A stretch of 64,000 nt of DNA, taken from the NCBI GenBank assembly GCA_003250395.1, contig QKGM01000053.1, positions 1 through 64,000 on the forward strand, read 5' to 3'. Origin of the DNA: Bacteroidota bacterium. GTDB taxonomy: Bacteria; Bacteroidota; Bacteroidia; Bacteroidales; TTA-H9. This document shows, one piece after another, positions 45,277-53,978 of the stretch. The translations under genes were made by a program, and so were the position numbers. Positions within the stretch are counted from its first letter, which is position 1; every line of letters starts with the position of its first letter. A model generated the notes under the pieces. That model was not told where the DNA came from and did not search any database. It saw only the letters and a list, made by a program, of their open reading frames with translations.

Positions 45277-45672
45277 TCACTTAGGTGTACTCCATAGTTT
45301 TGGCACACCATAAGCCTGGTATACCGGATTCTCAGTTACTATTATCAGATTCTCAGACAAAGCCTGGGCTGCAAGCATACGTTCAAAAATTTCTTCATGA
45401 TGCGATTCAAGCCTACCCAGCCTGGAAATATGTTCGAGTTTTAGTGGTATGATTTCTATTCCATTTTCAATCGTTTGCTCCATCATTTCTGTTACAGATA
45501 ACGACGCAGGTAATTCACCTGATTGAATCATAAGGGCAATCTTCCAAAACGTAGCATAGCTAACACATACCTGATGCCATGGTTTCTCAATGATGCGTTT
45601 CATTTCATCAGGAAGCCTCTGGTCATCTTCAGCAAACCAGATGAAGACGTGAGTATCGAGTAGTATTTTCAT
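45277..45672 (-). CDS. VapC-like PIN-domain toxin with altered active site
   Basis: A 131-residue PIN-domain protein of the type II toxin class that cleaves RNA. D6 in LLDTHVFIW is the canonical first acid. The other acids are replaced: the usual WEIA is WKIA (K44), FDR is FER (E97) and TAD/TRD is TEN (E114), all inside otherwise typical motifs (LAAQALSENLIIVTEN). E97 and E114 could still bind metal, but K44 probably abolishes or weakens nuclease activity. Its start overlaps the antitoxin stop by 4 bp, the normal layout of these operons. Confidence 0.88.
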   Translation of the reverse strand: MKILLDTHVFIWFAEDDQRLPDEMKRIIEKPWHQVCVSYATFWKIALMIQSGELPASLSVTEMMEQTIENGIEIIPLKLEHISRLGRLESHHEEIFERMLAAQALSENLIIVTENPVYQAYGVPKLWSTPK

Positions 45673-45914
45673 AATTCTGTCTGATTATCTGAGATATTAT
45701 CATCACCATTCAACGATTCTGGTTCAGGTGATAAAACGGGAGATTGGAAAGCACCTTTCATAAAACCAGCTTTAGGGTGAAAATTACTCTTCTTGATGCT
45801 TGTTTTCTTACCGATGCCAAGTTTCTGAACAAAGCTCTGCACCTTTTCCTGATCTGATTTCGTTAGTGCTGCTATATTCAAAAACATCTCAACCTGACTG
45901 CTTATTTCATTCAT
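45669..45914 (-). CDS. Putative antitoxin of the PIN module (DUF2281-like)
   Basis: An 81-residue protein with a helical N-terminus (LNIAALTKSDQEKVQSFVQK) and the basic-hydrophobic tail HPKAGFMKGAF that resembles the toxin-binding end of DUF2281-type antitoxins, with an acidic C-terminus. It precedes the PIN gene with a 4-bp overlap and has its own promoter element at 45936-45943. No clear DNA-binding fold is visible, so self-repression cannot be predicted. Confidence 0.75.
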   Translation of the reverse strand: MNEISSQVEMFLNIAALTKSDQEKVQSFVQKLGIGKKTSIKKSNFHPKAGFMKGAFQSPVLSPEPESLNGDDNISDNQTEL

Positions 45915-45935
45915 ATCTTTTTAGTTTTCCAAATG

Positions 45936-45943
45936 CAAAGATA
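45936..45943 (-). promoter_or_regulatory. Promoter minus-7 element of the toxin/antitoxin pair
   Basis: On the minus strand this reads TATCTTTG, a perfect TAnnTTTG, 22 bp before the antitoxin start. Its position inside a 61-codon upstream frame (45921-46106) argues that frame is not a gene. Confidence 0.6.
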
Positions 45944-46338
45944 GTGCTTTTAGCATATTTAATCCACCCACCCCTGCCACGAGTGCTGTCAACAAGCCAA
46001 ATGCCATGCAGTATTCCATATGAATTCCAAATTCGGGATTAAACCTGGTTAGCAAAAAAAATACTTCACCAAAGGGGTAATCCTCCGTGATCAGCATAGT
46101 TTTCAATGCAAGGTAAATTCTACAGCGTCATTATTTTGCGCTGTATACCTGTTTGCAAAGCCCACTTCAAATGCCTTCTTTCAGAAACAGCCTGTTGCTT
46201 CAGCTCCTTCACCATCTTCCGGATTCCTCGATACTAAAACAGAAAATCTGGTATAAGAAGGTCGGAATTTGATAGCCTGATGTTTAACACAAAAGTCAAT
46301 GGATTGAGCCTCTCTTCGTCCGGAAAATCAGATAGAAT

Positions 46339-47025
46339 CTACTCTTCTTCGTCGTTCATCCCAGGTATTCCTATCATCATATCGGAAACATCCTGAATCT
46401 CGATACCTGATGGTACAATGAAAGTACTGGCGGGTACAACAATATTTTCTTCCATTTTTGTGGCTTCTTCATTACTTGAACCCATCATTCCGCCCATTGA
46501 GGTTTCGCTTTTCAATGTGATCTTTTTATAAGTCCAAATCTTCGATTTGAGCTTTTCTATCTGCATTATACTACAGGTCCGTCCAAGTATCGTGCCTGTT
46601 CCCGCTTCTTTTGCTTCAAACTGATTCATTATTTCCTCTCCGGCCTGTTGCAATTGTGCATCACTATAACCAGCAGTCATCGCATCAGACATCGCGAAAG
46701 CATCTTCAACCTTTACCTTGGTACCCGTTTTTTCAACAAGGTCAATTGTATACATCCATTCTTTCGTACGAATACTTAAAGTTTCCTCTGTATTGCTGAT
46801 CCCCATAATTTTTGTAACTGTTTCTTTGTGGTCATACTGTAATCGTCCATAATCATCCCAAATCAGTGTTCTGGTTCCTTTTACAGTTCCTTCAAGCTTA
46901 AAGACTATTTTACCTGATTTTACGTCAAAAACTTTGGCGTCTTTCATCTGTTCAATCCTTGAACCTTGCCCGAAGACAAAGATTACAGGTAATACCATCG
47001 TAAAAAGTAATACAATCCTTTTCAT
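46339..47025 (-). CDS. Secreted protein of unknown function
   Basis: A 228-residue exported protein. It has a signal peptide (MKRIVLLFTMVLPVIFVFG) followed by beta-rich sequence (GKIVFKLEGTVKGTRTLIWD) and a helical middle (DAQLQQAGEEIMNQFEAKEA). A region with a single cysteine (TILGRTCSIMQIEKLKS) follows, and the end is Met/Gly/acid rich. No family is recognised. I chose the ATG at 47025 because the signal peptide begins there. It is downstream of and codirectional with the OmpA-family gene, from which it is 150 bp away. Confidence 0.55.
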   Translation of the reverse strand: MKRIVLLFTMVLPVIFVFGQGSRIEQMKDAKVFDVKSGKIVFKLEGTVKGTRTLIWDDYGRLQYDHKETVTKIMGISNTEETLSIRTKEWMYTIDLVEKTGTKVKVEDAFAMSDAMTAGYSDAQLQQAGEEIMNQFEAKEAGTGTILGRTCSIMQIEKLKSKIWTYKKITLKSETSMGGMMGSSNEEATKMEENIVVPASTFIVPSGIEIQDVSDMMIGIPGMNDEEE

Positions 47026-47178
47026 AGAAATCATAGTTTTGTTTGTTTAATTAATAACCTCAATTTGTCTTTGTTTCCCTGGTCGCCTTGAATACCGATG
47101 TAAATCCATCTCGTTGACATTGATAACAAAGAATTTCTTACTATATATTGAAAATCAACCTACAGCGACTGCTCTCAC

Positions 47179-48474
47179 TTAAATTTTAATAAATTCCACT
47201 CTGCGATTCTGGGCCTTTCCTTCCGGAGTATCATTGCTGGCTTTTGGTTTGCTTTCACCCCAACCTTTTGAACTTAAACGATCAGCAGATACTCCTAATT
47301 CTATCATTTTATGCACGATAGCACCAGATCTTGCCTCTGATAATGATTGATTCACTGCTTCATCGCCATCACTATCCGTATGACCTTCAACCCTGAATCT
47401 GAGCCCGGGATTATCGTTCATCATCTTCACAACATAATTGATGGTACCCATTGATTCCGGTTTAATGACAGATTTATTTACATCAAACTTAATTCCGGTT
47501 GTTACAAATTTTCCATCTGTCAAAATCTTATCATATAAAGGAACAGCACCCTCGGCAACCTTCACATTCTTTATCAACGACTTAGCCTCAGTAGCTGACG
47601 TACCTGTGCTTGCTTCAATATAAAACGAACGTAGCGACTCCTTGACATTCGGAACATTGATTATTCGCTGGTCATCTACATAAACTTTCAATGCCCTTTT
47701 ATTAAAAGAAATTGAAGCATGTTTCCAGCCGCGGCTATAGCCCGCATTTATTTCGCCTCTAAAATCACCACTGGTTCCGGGTATTCTATAACTTATATAT
47801 TTACCATGGAATGAAATAATCCCGGAAACCTTTTTTCCGCCTTCAGCCATGAATTCTAAATAATAAAAGTGCTGTGTCGCATTTAACATCTGATAATCAA
47901 ACTCGATAGTAAAAGCATCAGGAAGATAATCTTTATTGGTAATGAGTGGTTTAATTGCAGATCCGGCTTTTCTAAACCAAATTACATTCTCACCATTAAG
48001 ATTTGCGTTCTCTACTGTACCCGATTTCAGATCCCATTTCGATGGAAATTCTCCGTTTTGTTCATCAACCTGATTATCCTCAAATATAATCTCAGACCCA
48101 GGAACAAAATCAAATTGAGCCCAATTAAGTACAGGTTTCTCTTGTGGCTGTTCTGTTTCTTTTCCCTGAACTGTCTCTTTCTCTGAAGATTCAGCCATTG
48201 AGCTATCTTTATCTGTCTCACCCGACTGTTTACTCCTTTTATATTTGTTCACCGATTCAGGCTTTTCTTCCTCTTCCTTACCACTCACAGATGAAACGAC
48301 ACCCTCTTCGGCAGCATCAAATGACTTCTTAACTGCCTTATCAGCTTTTTGGTTGGCTCTTTTATTGGCCTCCTTTTCTATTTTTTTCTTAAGATTAATT
48401 TTAATCTGTCCTTTTGTTGCAGGCGACAATGCTAAAAAGGCAAGAATAACTGCTGCTGTAATGTAAAATTTCAT
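47179..48474 (-). CDS. OmpA-family protein with a central beta-sandwich domain
   Basis: A 431-residue exported protein. It has a signal peptide (about 1-22), a basic Lys-rich helix (INLKKKIEKEANKRANQK) and a low-complexity acidic linker (about 60-115). A concanavalin-like beta-sandwich domain follows (about 135-310, WDLKSGTVENANLNGENVIW). The C-terminal OmpA domain (about 330-431) has the peptidoglycan-binding motif HTDSDGDEAVNQSLSEARSG and the ending AQNRRVEFIKI. It is likely anchored between outer membrane and peptidoglycan. It has a textbook promoter (48568-48598) with an 87-nt leader. Confidence 0.85.
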   Translation of the reverse strand: MKFYITAAVILAFLALSPATKGQIKINLKKKIEKEANKRANQKADKAVKKSFDAAEEGVVSSVSGKEEEEKPESVNKYKRSKQSGETDKDSSMAESSEKETVQGKETEQPQEKPVLNWAQFDFVPGSEIIFEDNQVDEQNGEFPSKWDLKSGTVENANLNGENVIWFRKAGSAIKPLITNKDYLPDAFTIEFDYQMLNATQHFYYLEFMAEGGKKVSGIISFHGKYISYRIPGTSGDFRGEINAGYSRGWKHASISFNKRALKVYVDDQRIINVPNVKESLRSFYIEASTGTSATEAKSLIKNVKVAEGAVPLYDKILTDGKFVTTGIKFDVNKSVIKPESMGTINYVVKMMNDNPGLRFRVEGHTDSDGDEAVNQSLSEARSGAIVHKMIELGVSADRLSSKGWGESKPKASNDTPEGKAQNRRVEFIKI

Positions 48475-48567
48475 CTTCGTACTTTTTTAATATGGATAAT
48501 TGATTTTGTAACGATTAACTATCTTAATAAATAGTCAGAAACCAAAAAAGTTTTTGTATGCTCCTGG

Positions 48568-48598
48568 CAAAGATACGAAAGCAACTGCTTTCCGCAAA
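48568..48598 (-). promoter_or_regulatory. Bacteroidota promoter of the OmpA-family gene
   Basis: On the minus strand TTTG (48595-48598), 19 nt of spacer, then TATCTTTG (48568-48575): a perfect match to TTTG-N19-TAnnTTTG. It is the clearest promoter in the window and a useful reference for the others. Confidence 0.85.
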
Positions 48599-48845
48599 TA
48601 AGGGGAATAAACTTATTTTAATTAATAATAAAAGTATTGTCACCGGACATACAAACAAAGGAATTTCATGGATTGCAACCTGGTAAAGTAATGATAACAT
48701 TATAGTTAACAATAGCATTTCGTGACAATCAAAAATATCCGGATCGCGATCGACTATTTACCCGGGGTCATACTTCAGATTTCTTACCTTTTACACGATA
48801 GAAACCTGAGTACGATCCGGACAAATTGTTGTTAAAGGAATCTCC
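48599..48845. other. Spacer between divergent promoters
   Basis: About 250 bp between the OmpA-family promoter and the topoisomerase promoter, within a roughly 400-bp region without genes. I see no supported reading frame or symmetric site. Confidence 0.4.
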
Positions 48846-48853
48846 TATCTTTG
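48846..48853 (+). promoter_or_regulatory. Promoter minus-7 element of topB
   Basis: TATCTTTG followed by CC, a perfect TAnnTTTG, 21 bp before the ATG at 48874. It shows that the longer in-frame TTG start at 48826 cannot be used from this transcript. Confidence 0.65.
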
Positions 48854-48873
48854 CCTGGCAAATCATAAAACCG

Positions 48874-51249
48874 ATGAAGCTTTGTATAGCCGAAAAGCCG
48901 AGTGTAGCCAAAGAACTAGCTGAAATCCTGGGTGCAGGTTCACGGCGTGAGGGTTACTTCGAAGGTAATGGCTATTGGGTAAGTTGGACATACGGGCACT
49001 TATGTACTCTTAAGATGCCTGAAGACTATCATCCCGACCTTAAACGCTGGTGGTTATCCGCTCTTCCCATAATTCCCCCGCATTTTCAAATAAGGCTTAA
49101 CGATAATGAAGGTGCCAAAAAGCAATTTTATGTTATTGAAAAACTTCTTGGTGAATGTGAGGAGGTAATAAATTGTGGTGATGCTGGTCAGGAAGGAGAA
49201 CTCATACAACGATGGGTGCTTTCGATGGCAAAAAACACAAAACCGGTGAAAAGGCTCTGGATATCATCTCTCACGGCAGAAGCCATCCGTGAAGGATTTA
49301 ACAAACTGCGTCCCGGAACAGATTTCGACCGACTTTTCTTTGCTGGTCATGCACGTGCTATCAGCGACTGGTTACTCGGTATAAATGCCACCCGTTTGTT
49401 TACGTCCAAGTACAGCAGAGGGCGCGGGGTTCTATCCATCGGCAGAGTGCAGACTCCGACGCTTGCTCTCATCGTGAAACGCTATCATGAAATTGAGAAT
49501 TTCTGTCCTGAGGATTACTGGGAGCTAAAAACTGTATACAGATCGGTAACATTCTCTGCAACACTGGGAAGATTCAAGTCATCGGTGGAAGCAGCTGGTG
49601 TTCTTGACAGAATCAGGGAGTGTTTGTTTACTATCACCTCTTTTGAAAGGAAAAAAGGTACCGAGGCTCCTCCCAGGTTATTCGACCTTACCTCCCTTCA
49701 GGTGGAGTGCAATAAAAAGTTTGCTTTCTCGGCCGAAGAAACACTTACACTCGTACAAAGTCTCTATGAAAAGAAACAATTGACCTATCCCCGGGTTGAT
49801 ACTACTTTCCTGCCTGAAGATGTTTACCCAAAAGTTCCGGCTATTCTACAATCGCTTACCCCATATAATCAGTATACATCCATTCTGCTGGATAAAAAAA
49901 TCCGGAAAAGCAAAAAGGTATTTGACAACAGCAAGGTAACCGATCACCATGCAATTATTCCTACAGGGGAATTCAATCCCCACATGACGCATGATGAAAA
50001 ACGTGTATTCGATCTTGTAACAAAACGTTTTATCGCCGCGTTCTACCCGGATGCCATTGTATCTAATACAACAGTACTGGGAGAGGCAGCTGATATTGAA
50101 TTCAAGGCAACCGGAAAACAAATCCTTGAAGACGGGTGGCGCATCCTGTTCAAAAAATCAGGAAACAGCTCTAATGACGATGGAGAAGAAAAGAATGATA
50201 AAGACTCTGCTGATGAACAGGTGATGCCGGAATTTGTGAAAGGAGAACAAGGTCCTCACGAGCCTGGTGTACAACAAAAACAGACACAGCCCCCGAAGCC
50301 GTATACTGAAGCTACTCTCCTGAGAGCGATGGAAACAGCAGGAAAACAAGTAGATGATGAAGTGTTAAGGGATGCCCTGAAAGAAAATGGTATCGGGCGC
50401 CCTTCCACTCGTGCCAGCATCATAGAAACATTATTTAAACGAAATTACATAAGACGAAATAAAAAGAATCTTGAACCCACTCTAACGGGGATTGACCTTA
50501 TAGGCACCATAAATAATGAACTACTGAAATCAGTTGAACTAACCGGACAATGGGAAAGAAAACTCCGGCAAATTGAAAGAGGAGAATATGAAGCCCCGGA
50601 GTTTCTGAATGAAATGAAAGTTATGGTGACTAATCTCGTGAACGAGGTACGAAATGAATTATCATCGCGTACGATCACTATGGAAGAGAAGAAATCACCG
50701 GAACAGCAGGAATCTGAAATTACAGTGACATCAAAGCCGGAGAGGAATGAGAAGGTTCCAAAGGGGGATCTTTCCTGTCCATTATGTACAAAAGGAACGG
50801 TCATCAAAGGGAATACAGCCTGGGGCTGTAATAGGTTCAGGGAGGGTTGTGTTTTCAAAATACCTTTTGAATTTCTAGGAAAAAAGCTAACCGAAAAGCA
50901 ATTTGAGACTCTGGTAAAAAAGGGGAAAACAGGTACAATTAAGGGGTTCATGATTAATGGAAAGAAATCTGACGGACACCTGTTGATTGACAAAGCAGAT
51001 GGATTACAACTGAGAACAGAACCTTTTGAAACCGGTAAAACAAATACTTCCTTAAGGGAGACCCTGATTAAGTGTCCTCAATGTGAAAAAGGGACTCTTC
51101 TCATAGGAAAATCTGCTTTTGGATGTTCTCGCTGGAAAGAAGGTTGCAACTTCAGAATAGGCTTTCATGAAATCAAAGGCGATTTATTCGAAAATGCACC
51201 TACCATGGATGAACTACAGGATTACCTCATATCAACCAAAAGCAGTTGA
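48874..51249 (+). CDS. topB: DNA topoisomerase III
   Basis: A type IA topoisomerase that relaxes negatively supercoiled DNA and decatenates single-strand-linked intermediates. The Toprim domain starts MKLCIAEKPSVAKELAEIL and carries the GDAGQEGELIQRW metal-binding acids. The active-site tyrosine is Y305 in LTYPRVDT. The C-terminal region has two four-cysteine zinc ribbons: one from CPLCTKGTVIKG to GCNRFREGC and one from CPQCEKGTLLIG to GCSRWKEGC. At 791 residues it is within the TopB size range, and the double ribbon tail is the form seen in this phylum. I chose the start at 48874 from the Toprim N-terminus and the promoter. Confidence 0.96.
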   Translation: MKLCIAEKPSVAKELAEILGAGSRREGYFEGNGYWVSWTYGHLCTLKMPEDYHPDLKRWWLSALPIIPPHFQIRLNDNEGAKKQFYVIEKLLGECEEVINCGDAGQEGELIQRWVLSMAKNTKPVKRLWISSLTAEAIREGFNKLRPGTDFDRLFFAGHARAISDWLLGINATRLFTSKYSRGRGVLSIGRVQTPTLALIVKRYHEIENFCPEDYWELKTVYRSVTFSATLGRFKSSVEAAGVLDRIRECLFTITSFERKKGTEAPPRLFDLTSLQVECNKKFAFSAEETLTLVQSLYEKKQLTYPRVDTTFLPEDVYPKVPAILQSLTPYNQYTSILLDKKIRKSKKVFDNSKVTDHHAIIPTGEFNPHMTHDEKRVFDLVTKRFIAAFYPDAIVSNTTVLGEAADIEFKATGKQILEDGWRILFKKSGNSSNDDGEEKNDKDSADEQVMPEFVKGEQGPHEPGVQQKQTQPPKPYTEATLLRAMETAGKQVDDEVLRDALKENGIGRPSTRASIIETLFKRNYIRRNKKNLEPTLTGIDLIGTINNELLKSVELTGQWERKLRQIERGEYEAPEFLNEMKVMVTNLVNEVRNELSSRTITMEEKKSPEQQESEITVTSKPERNEKVPKGDLSCPLCTKGTVIKGNTAWGCNRFREGCVFKIPFEFLGKKLTEKQFETLVKKGKTGTIKGFMINGKKSDGHLLIDKADGLQLRTEPFETGKTNTSLRETLIKCPQCEKGTLLIGKSAFGCSRWKEGCNFRIGFHEIKGDLFENAPTMDELQDYLISTKSS

Positions 51250-52171
51250 AATTAAAATAGAAGCCATACCAATTCTTCACAACTATTTGGTAAGATAAGC
51301 CGGTTATTTCTTTTTCAAAATTTAGGTGGTTTTCTCTCAGAAGGAAATAATTTAAAGTTATTCGACAATCTAAAATTGCCGGCTCCACAAGTTTACATTC
51401 CAACAGGTTACATTAAGAATCAGGAATAGTGACTCCACCTACAATCAGGTGAAGATTTGAGATCACCCCAAATGCTATTTCGTTCAAATTCTTACGGAAC
51501 AATCAGCAGAATACTGATTTAAAATACCATACAGGTTAAATAATACGCAATTGATAACTCTCCATTCCGAAGCCAGTTATACCATAATTGTGCCTTATCC
51601 GGAATACCTTCAAAGCGGCTCCGTTTCCGGTTCGTAGAAAGACGAAAAGATAACGAATCCAGTTCGAAACTACTTCGAAGCTGCTTCGAAGCTACTTCGA
51701 AGCGTCACTATATTTGACCACTGTTTATCAAGAGATTATAAAATTGTGGTTTTAGGTAGAATAATGTGGTTTTTATGGAGTTTTTTTTCAATAGTGACAG
51801 TGACCTATTATCCTTATTTTCCTTACTTCTTTCAGGTACATTATTATCGTCATATCATAATTGTAAAAACGAAGAGGTTATAACCATAAGCGGAATTTTC
51901 GAATACTCAGAAATTAAATTTATAATTCACCACCGCGTGATGTCATTGTTTTCAGTCCAGGATATGATAATCCGGAATGTATTATCATAATAAGGTATTT
52001 TTTGATTAACTGCCAGATATGGCAAGGCGAATGAACTCTTTAATACTTTATTTAATCTAAAGGTTAATCCTTAGAAAAAGGCTGAAACCAAAAACCATGG
52101 AAAATATATCGTTGAATAAAATAATTCGTGTTTGCATTTTCAATAAATCCAGCTACTGAACTAAAAGTTAA
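51250..52171. other. Large gene-free region with tandem TTCGAA repeats
   Basis: About 0.9 kb without a convincing gene; the longest frame (51766-51990, 74 codons) has no coding look. The recognisable feature is the 51661-51704 tandem repeat. The rest is AT-rich and no transfer RNA-like or hairpin structure is seen. Confidence 0.5.
51661..51704. repeat. Four tandem 11-bp repeats with palindromic TTCGAA core
   Basis: Units AGTTCGAAACT, ACTTCGAAGCT, GCTTCGAAGCT and ACTTCGAAGCG lie head to tail at 51661-51671, 51672-51682, 51683-51693 and 51694-51704. Each contains TTCGAA at an exact 11-bp spacing, so the dyads lie on one face of the helix. It is about 470 bp upstream of the PKD-protein promoter. 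Confidence 0.85.
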
Positions 52172-52179
52172 TATATTTG
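52172..52179 (+). promoter_or_regulatory. Promoter minus-7 element of the PKD-domain protein gene
   Basis: TATATTTG followed by CC, a perfect TAnnTTTG, 69 bp before the start codon. Confidence 0.6.
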
Positions 52180-52247
52180 CCATGTTTGGCCCTGACAAGA
52201 GGTGTTTAACACACAGATAGCATCAAATCCAAACCCTGATAACGACA

Positions 52248-53852
52248 ATGTCAATCAGATTGTCAATTTTGTTGGTGATATTGCTAACCACGGCAATTAT
52301 GACTTATTCTCAGAATCAAGCCAGTAACTGGTATTTTGGCCATTATGCCGGTATAACTTTCAATTCTGAAACACCCCCGCCGCCTGTTGCACTAACCGGA
52401 GGAGCTATGTCAACACAGGAAGGTTGTTGTACAATTAGCGATATGAACGGAAACTTGTTGTTTTATTCTGATGGGATAACTGTATGGAATAAAAACCATG
52501 CAGTCATGTTAAATGGTAATGGATTGGCTGGTCACAATTCTTCAACTCAAAGTTCGATTGTAGTTCCAAAACCAGGGTCAAACAGATACTATTACATATT
52601 TACGGTACCGGATTGCTTTGCAACCACTGGGGGATTGTGTTATACCACAATCGATATGACACTGGATGGCGGGCTGGGAGGTGTGGTTACTACAGAAAAG
52701 AATGTACTTCTTCAATCTTATGTTACAGAAAAAGTTACCGCGGTAAAGCATTCGAACAACAGCGACATATGGATCATAACACATGAACGTAACAATGCAG
52801 TTTTTGACGTTTTCCTGATAACATCGGGGGGTGTAAACCCTACTTCAATTAAAAGTACAATCGGATCTAATCATGAACCGGTTGGTTCTTATCTGGGATA
52901 TCTTAAAGCTTCGCCTGATGGCAGGCATCTGGCATGTGCTGTATATCAACCAGGAAATTTTGCTGAGATATTTGATTTGAACACGACAACAGGTGCCATC
53001 ACGTCGCCTGTTAAAATAACTCAGGACTTAGAATCAACCTATGGAATTGAGTATTCCCCAAACAGCCGCTTTGTCTATATTGGATGTTTCAACAATGGAA
53101 AAGTTTTTCAGGTCGACCTCTCATCAGATGATTCGGCAACCATTGCTGCAAGTTCAGTTCTTGTTGCCACGATTGGAACTTCTCTAGGGGCCTTACAGTT
53201 GGGGCCTGATAACGTGCTTTATATGAGTAAAGCCAGCAGTTACTATCTGTCAGCCTACCTGTTTCCCAACCTGCCCGGACCAAATCCCTATACGATAGAT
53301 GCAGTTTATTTAGGAGGACAGTTAACCATGTTGGGCCTTCCAACCTTTATACAGAGTTACTTCAATCCTGTGCCCTTTACTTATAGCAACACATGTCTGG
53401 GCGACACCACCCTGTTCATACCTGAACAAACTCTTGGTATTGATTCAGTACATTGGGATTTTGGTGACCCTGCCTCTAATCCATACAATACTTCGGGATT
53501 AATTCAGCCCTCTCACATCTTTACCTCCACCGGAACGTTTAATGTCTCGCTTACCTCCTGGGCTTCCGGCATAAGTGCAACTGAAACCGAGACTGTAAAA
53601 ATCACTGCCAGTCCTGAACCTTTCCTTGGAGCAGACACAGTTCTTTGTGGAGACAACTCTCTCGTGCTAACTCCTGGTGATATCTATGAATCGTATCTAT
53701 GGAATAATGGGTCGATTGATCCAACTCTTTTGGTAACTGCCAGTGGCACCTATTCAGTTTGGGTAACAGATGGAAATGGTTGTCAGGGTGTCGATGCAAT
53801 AGAAGTACTGTTTTATCCAAAACCAGGTCCGCGATTAATTAAACACGATTAG
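52248..53852 (+). CDS. Surface-type beta-propeller/PKD protein lacking a T9SS tail
   Basis: A 534-residue exported protein. The signal peptide (MSIRLSILLVILLTTAIMTYS) is followed by the NWYFGHYAGITFNS opening found in Bacteroidota proteins that usually end in a type B T9SS sorting (gliding-motility-associated) domain. A beta-propeller-like region (about 30-365, SPDGRHLACAVYQPG and the YSPNSRFVYIGCFNNGK blade) and a PKD domain (about 400-470, HWDFGDPASN) follow. After another Ig-like segment (YLWNNGSIDPTLLVTASGTY) the frame ends at FYPKPGPRLIKHD, without the expected roughly 80-residue sorting tail. It may be truncated or secreted by another route. Confidence 0.72.
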   Translation: MSIRLSILLVILLTTAIMTYSQNQASNWYFGHYAGITFNSETPPPPVALTGGAMSTQEGCCTISDMNGNLLFYSDGITVWNKNHAVMLNGNGLAGHNSSTQSSIVVPKPGSNRYYYIFTVPDCFATTGGLCYTTIDMTLDGGLGGVVTTEKNVLLQSYVTEKVTAVKHSNNSDIWIITHERNNAVFDVFLITSGGVNPTSIKSTIGSNHEPVGSYLGYLKASPDGRHLACAVYQPGNFAEIFDLNTTTGAITSPVKITQDLESTYGIEYSPNSRFVYIGCFNNGKVFQVDLSSDDSATIAASSVLVATIGTSLGALQLGPDNVLYMSKASSYYLSAYLFPNLPGPNPYTIDAVYLGGQLTMLGLPTFIQSYFNPVPFTYSNTCLGDTTLFIPEQTLGIDSVHWDFGDPASNPYNTSGLIQPSHIFTSTGTFNVSLTSWASGISATETETVKITASPEPFLGADTVLCGDNSLVLTPGDIYESYLWNNGSIDPTLLVTASGTYSVWVTDGNGCQGVDAIEVLFYPKPGPRLIKHD

Positions 53853-53978
53853 AAAAACCAGATACCTGAATTCTGTTTGTCCTTTTCTGTCTGTTTTAAT
53901 ACTCTGATTAAAATCATCTCCCCTAAGAGCAATGTAATCAAAGAGAGCACGAGGTTATTTCCATAAGCAATATTTGAA

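Noticed and set aside
45921-46106. 61-codon minus-strand frame upstream of the antitoxin
   Set aside because: It overlaps a perfect TAnnTTTG promoter of the toxin/antitoxin pair and has no recognised family.
51766-51990. 74-codon frame in the 1-kb gap
   Set aside because: Low-complexity Phe/Leu/Ser composition with no motif or promoter; it lies in AT-rich DNA.
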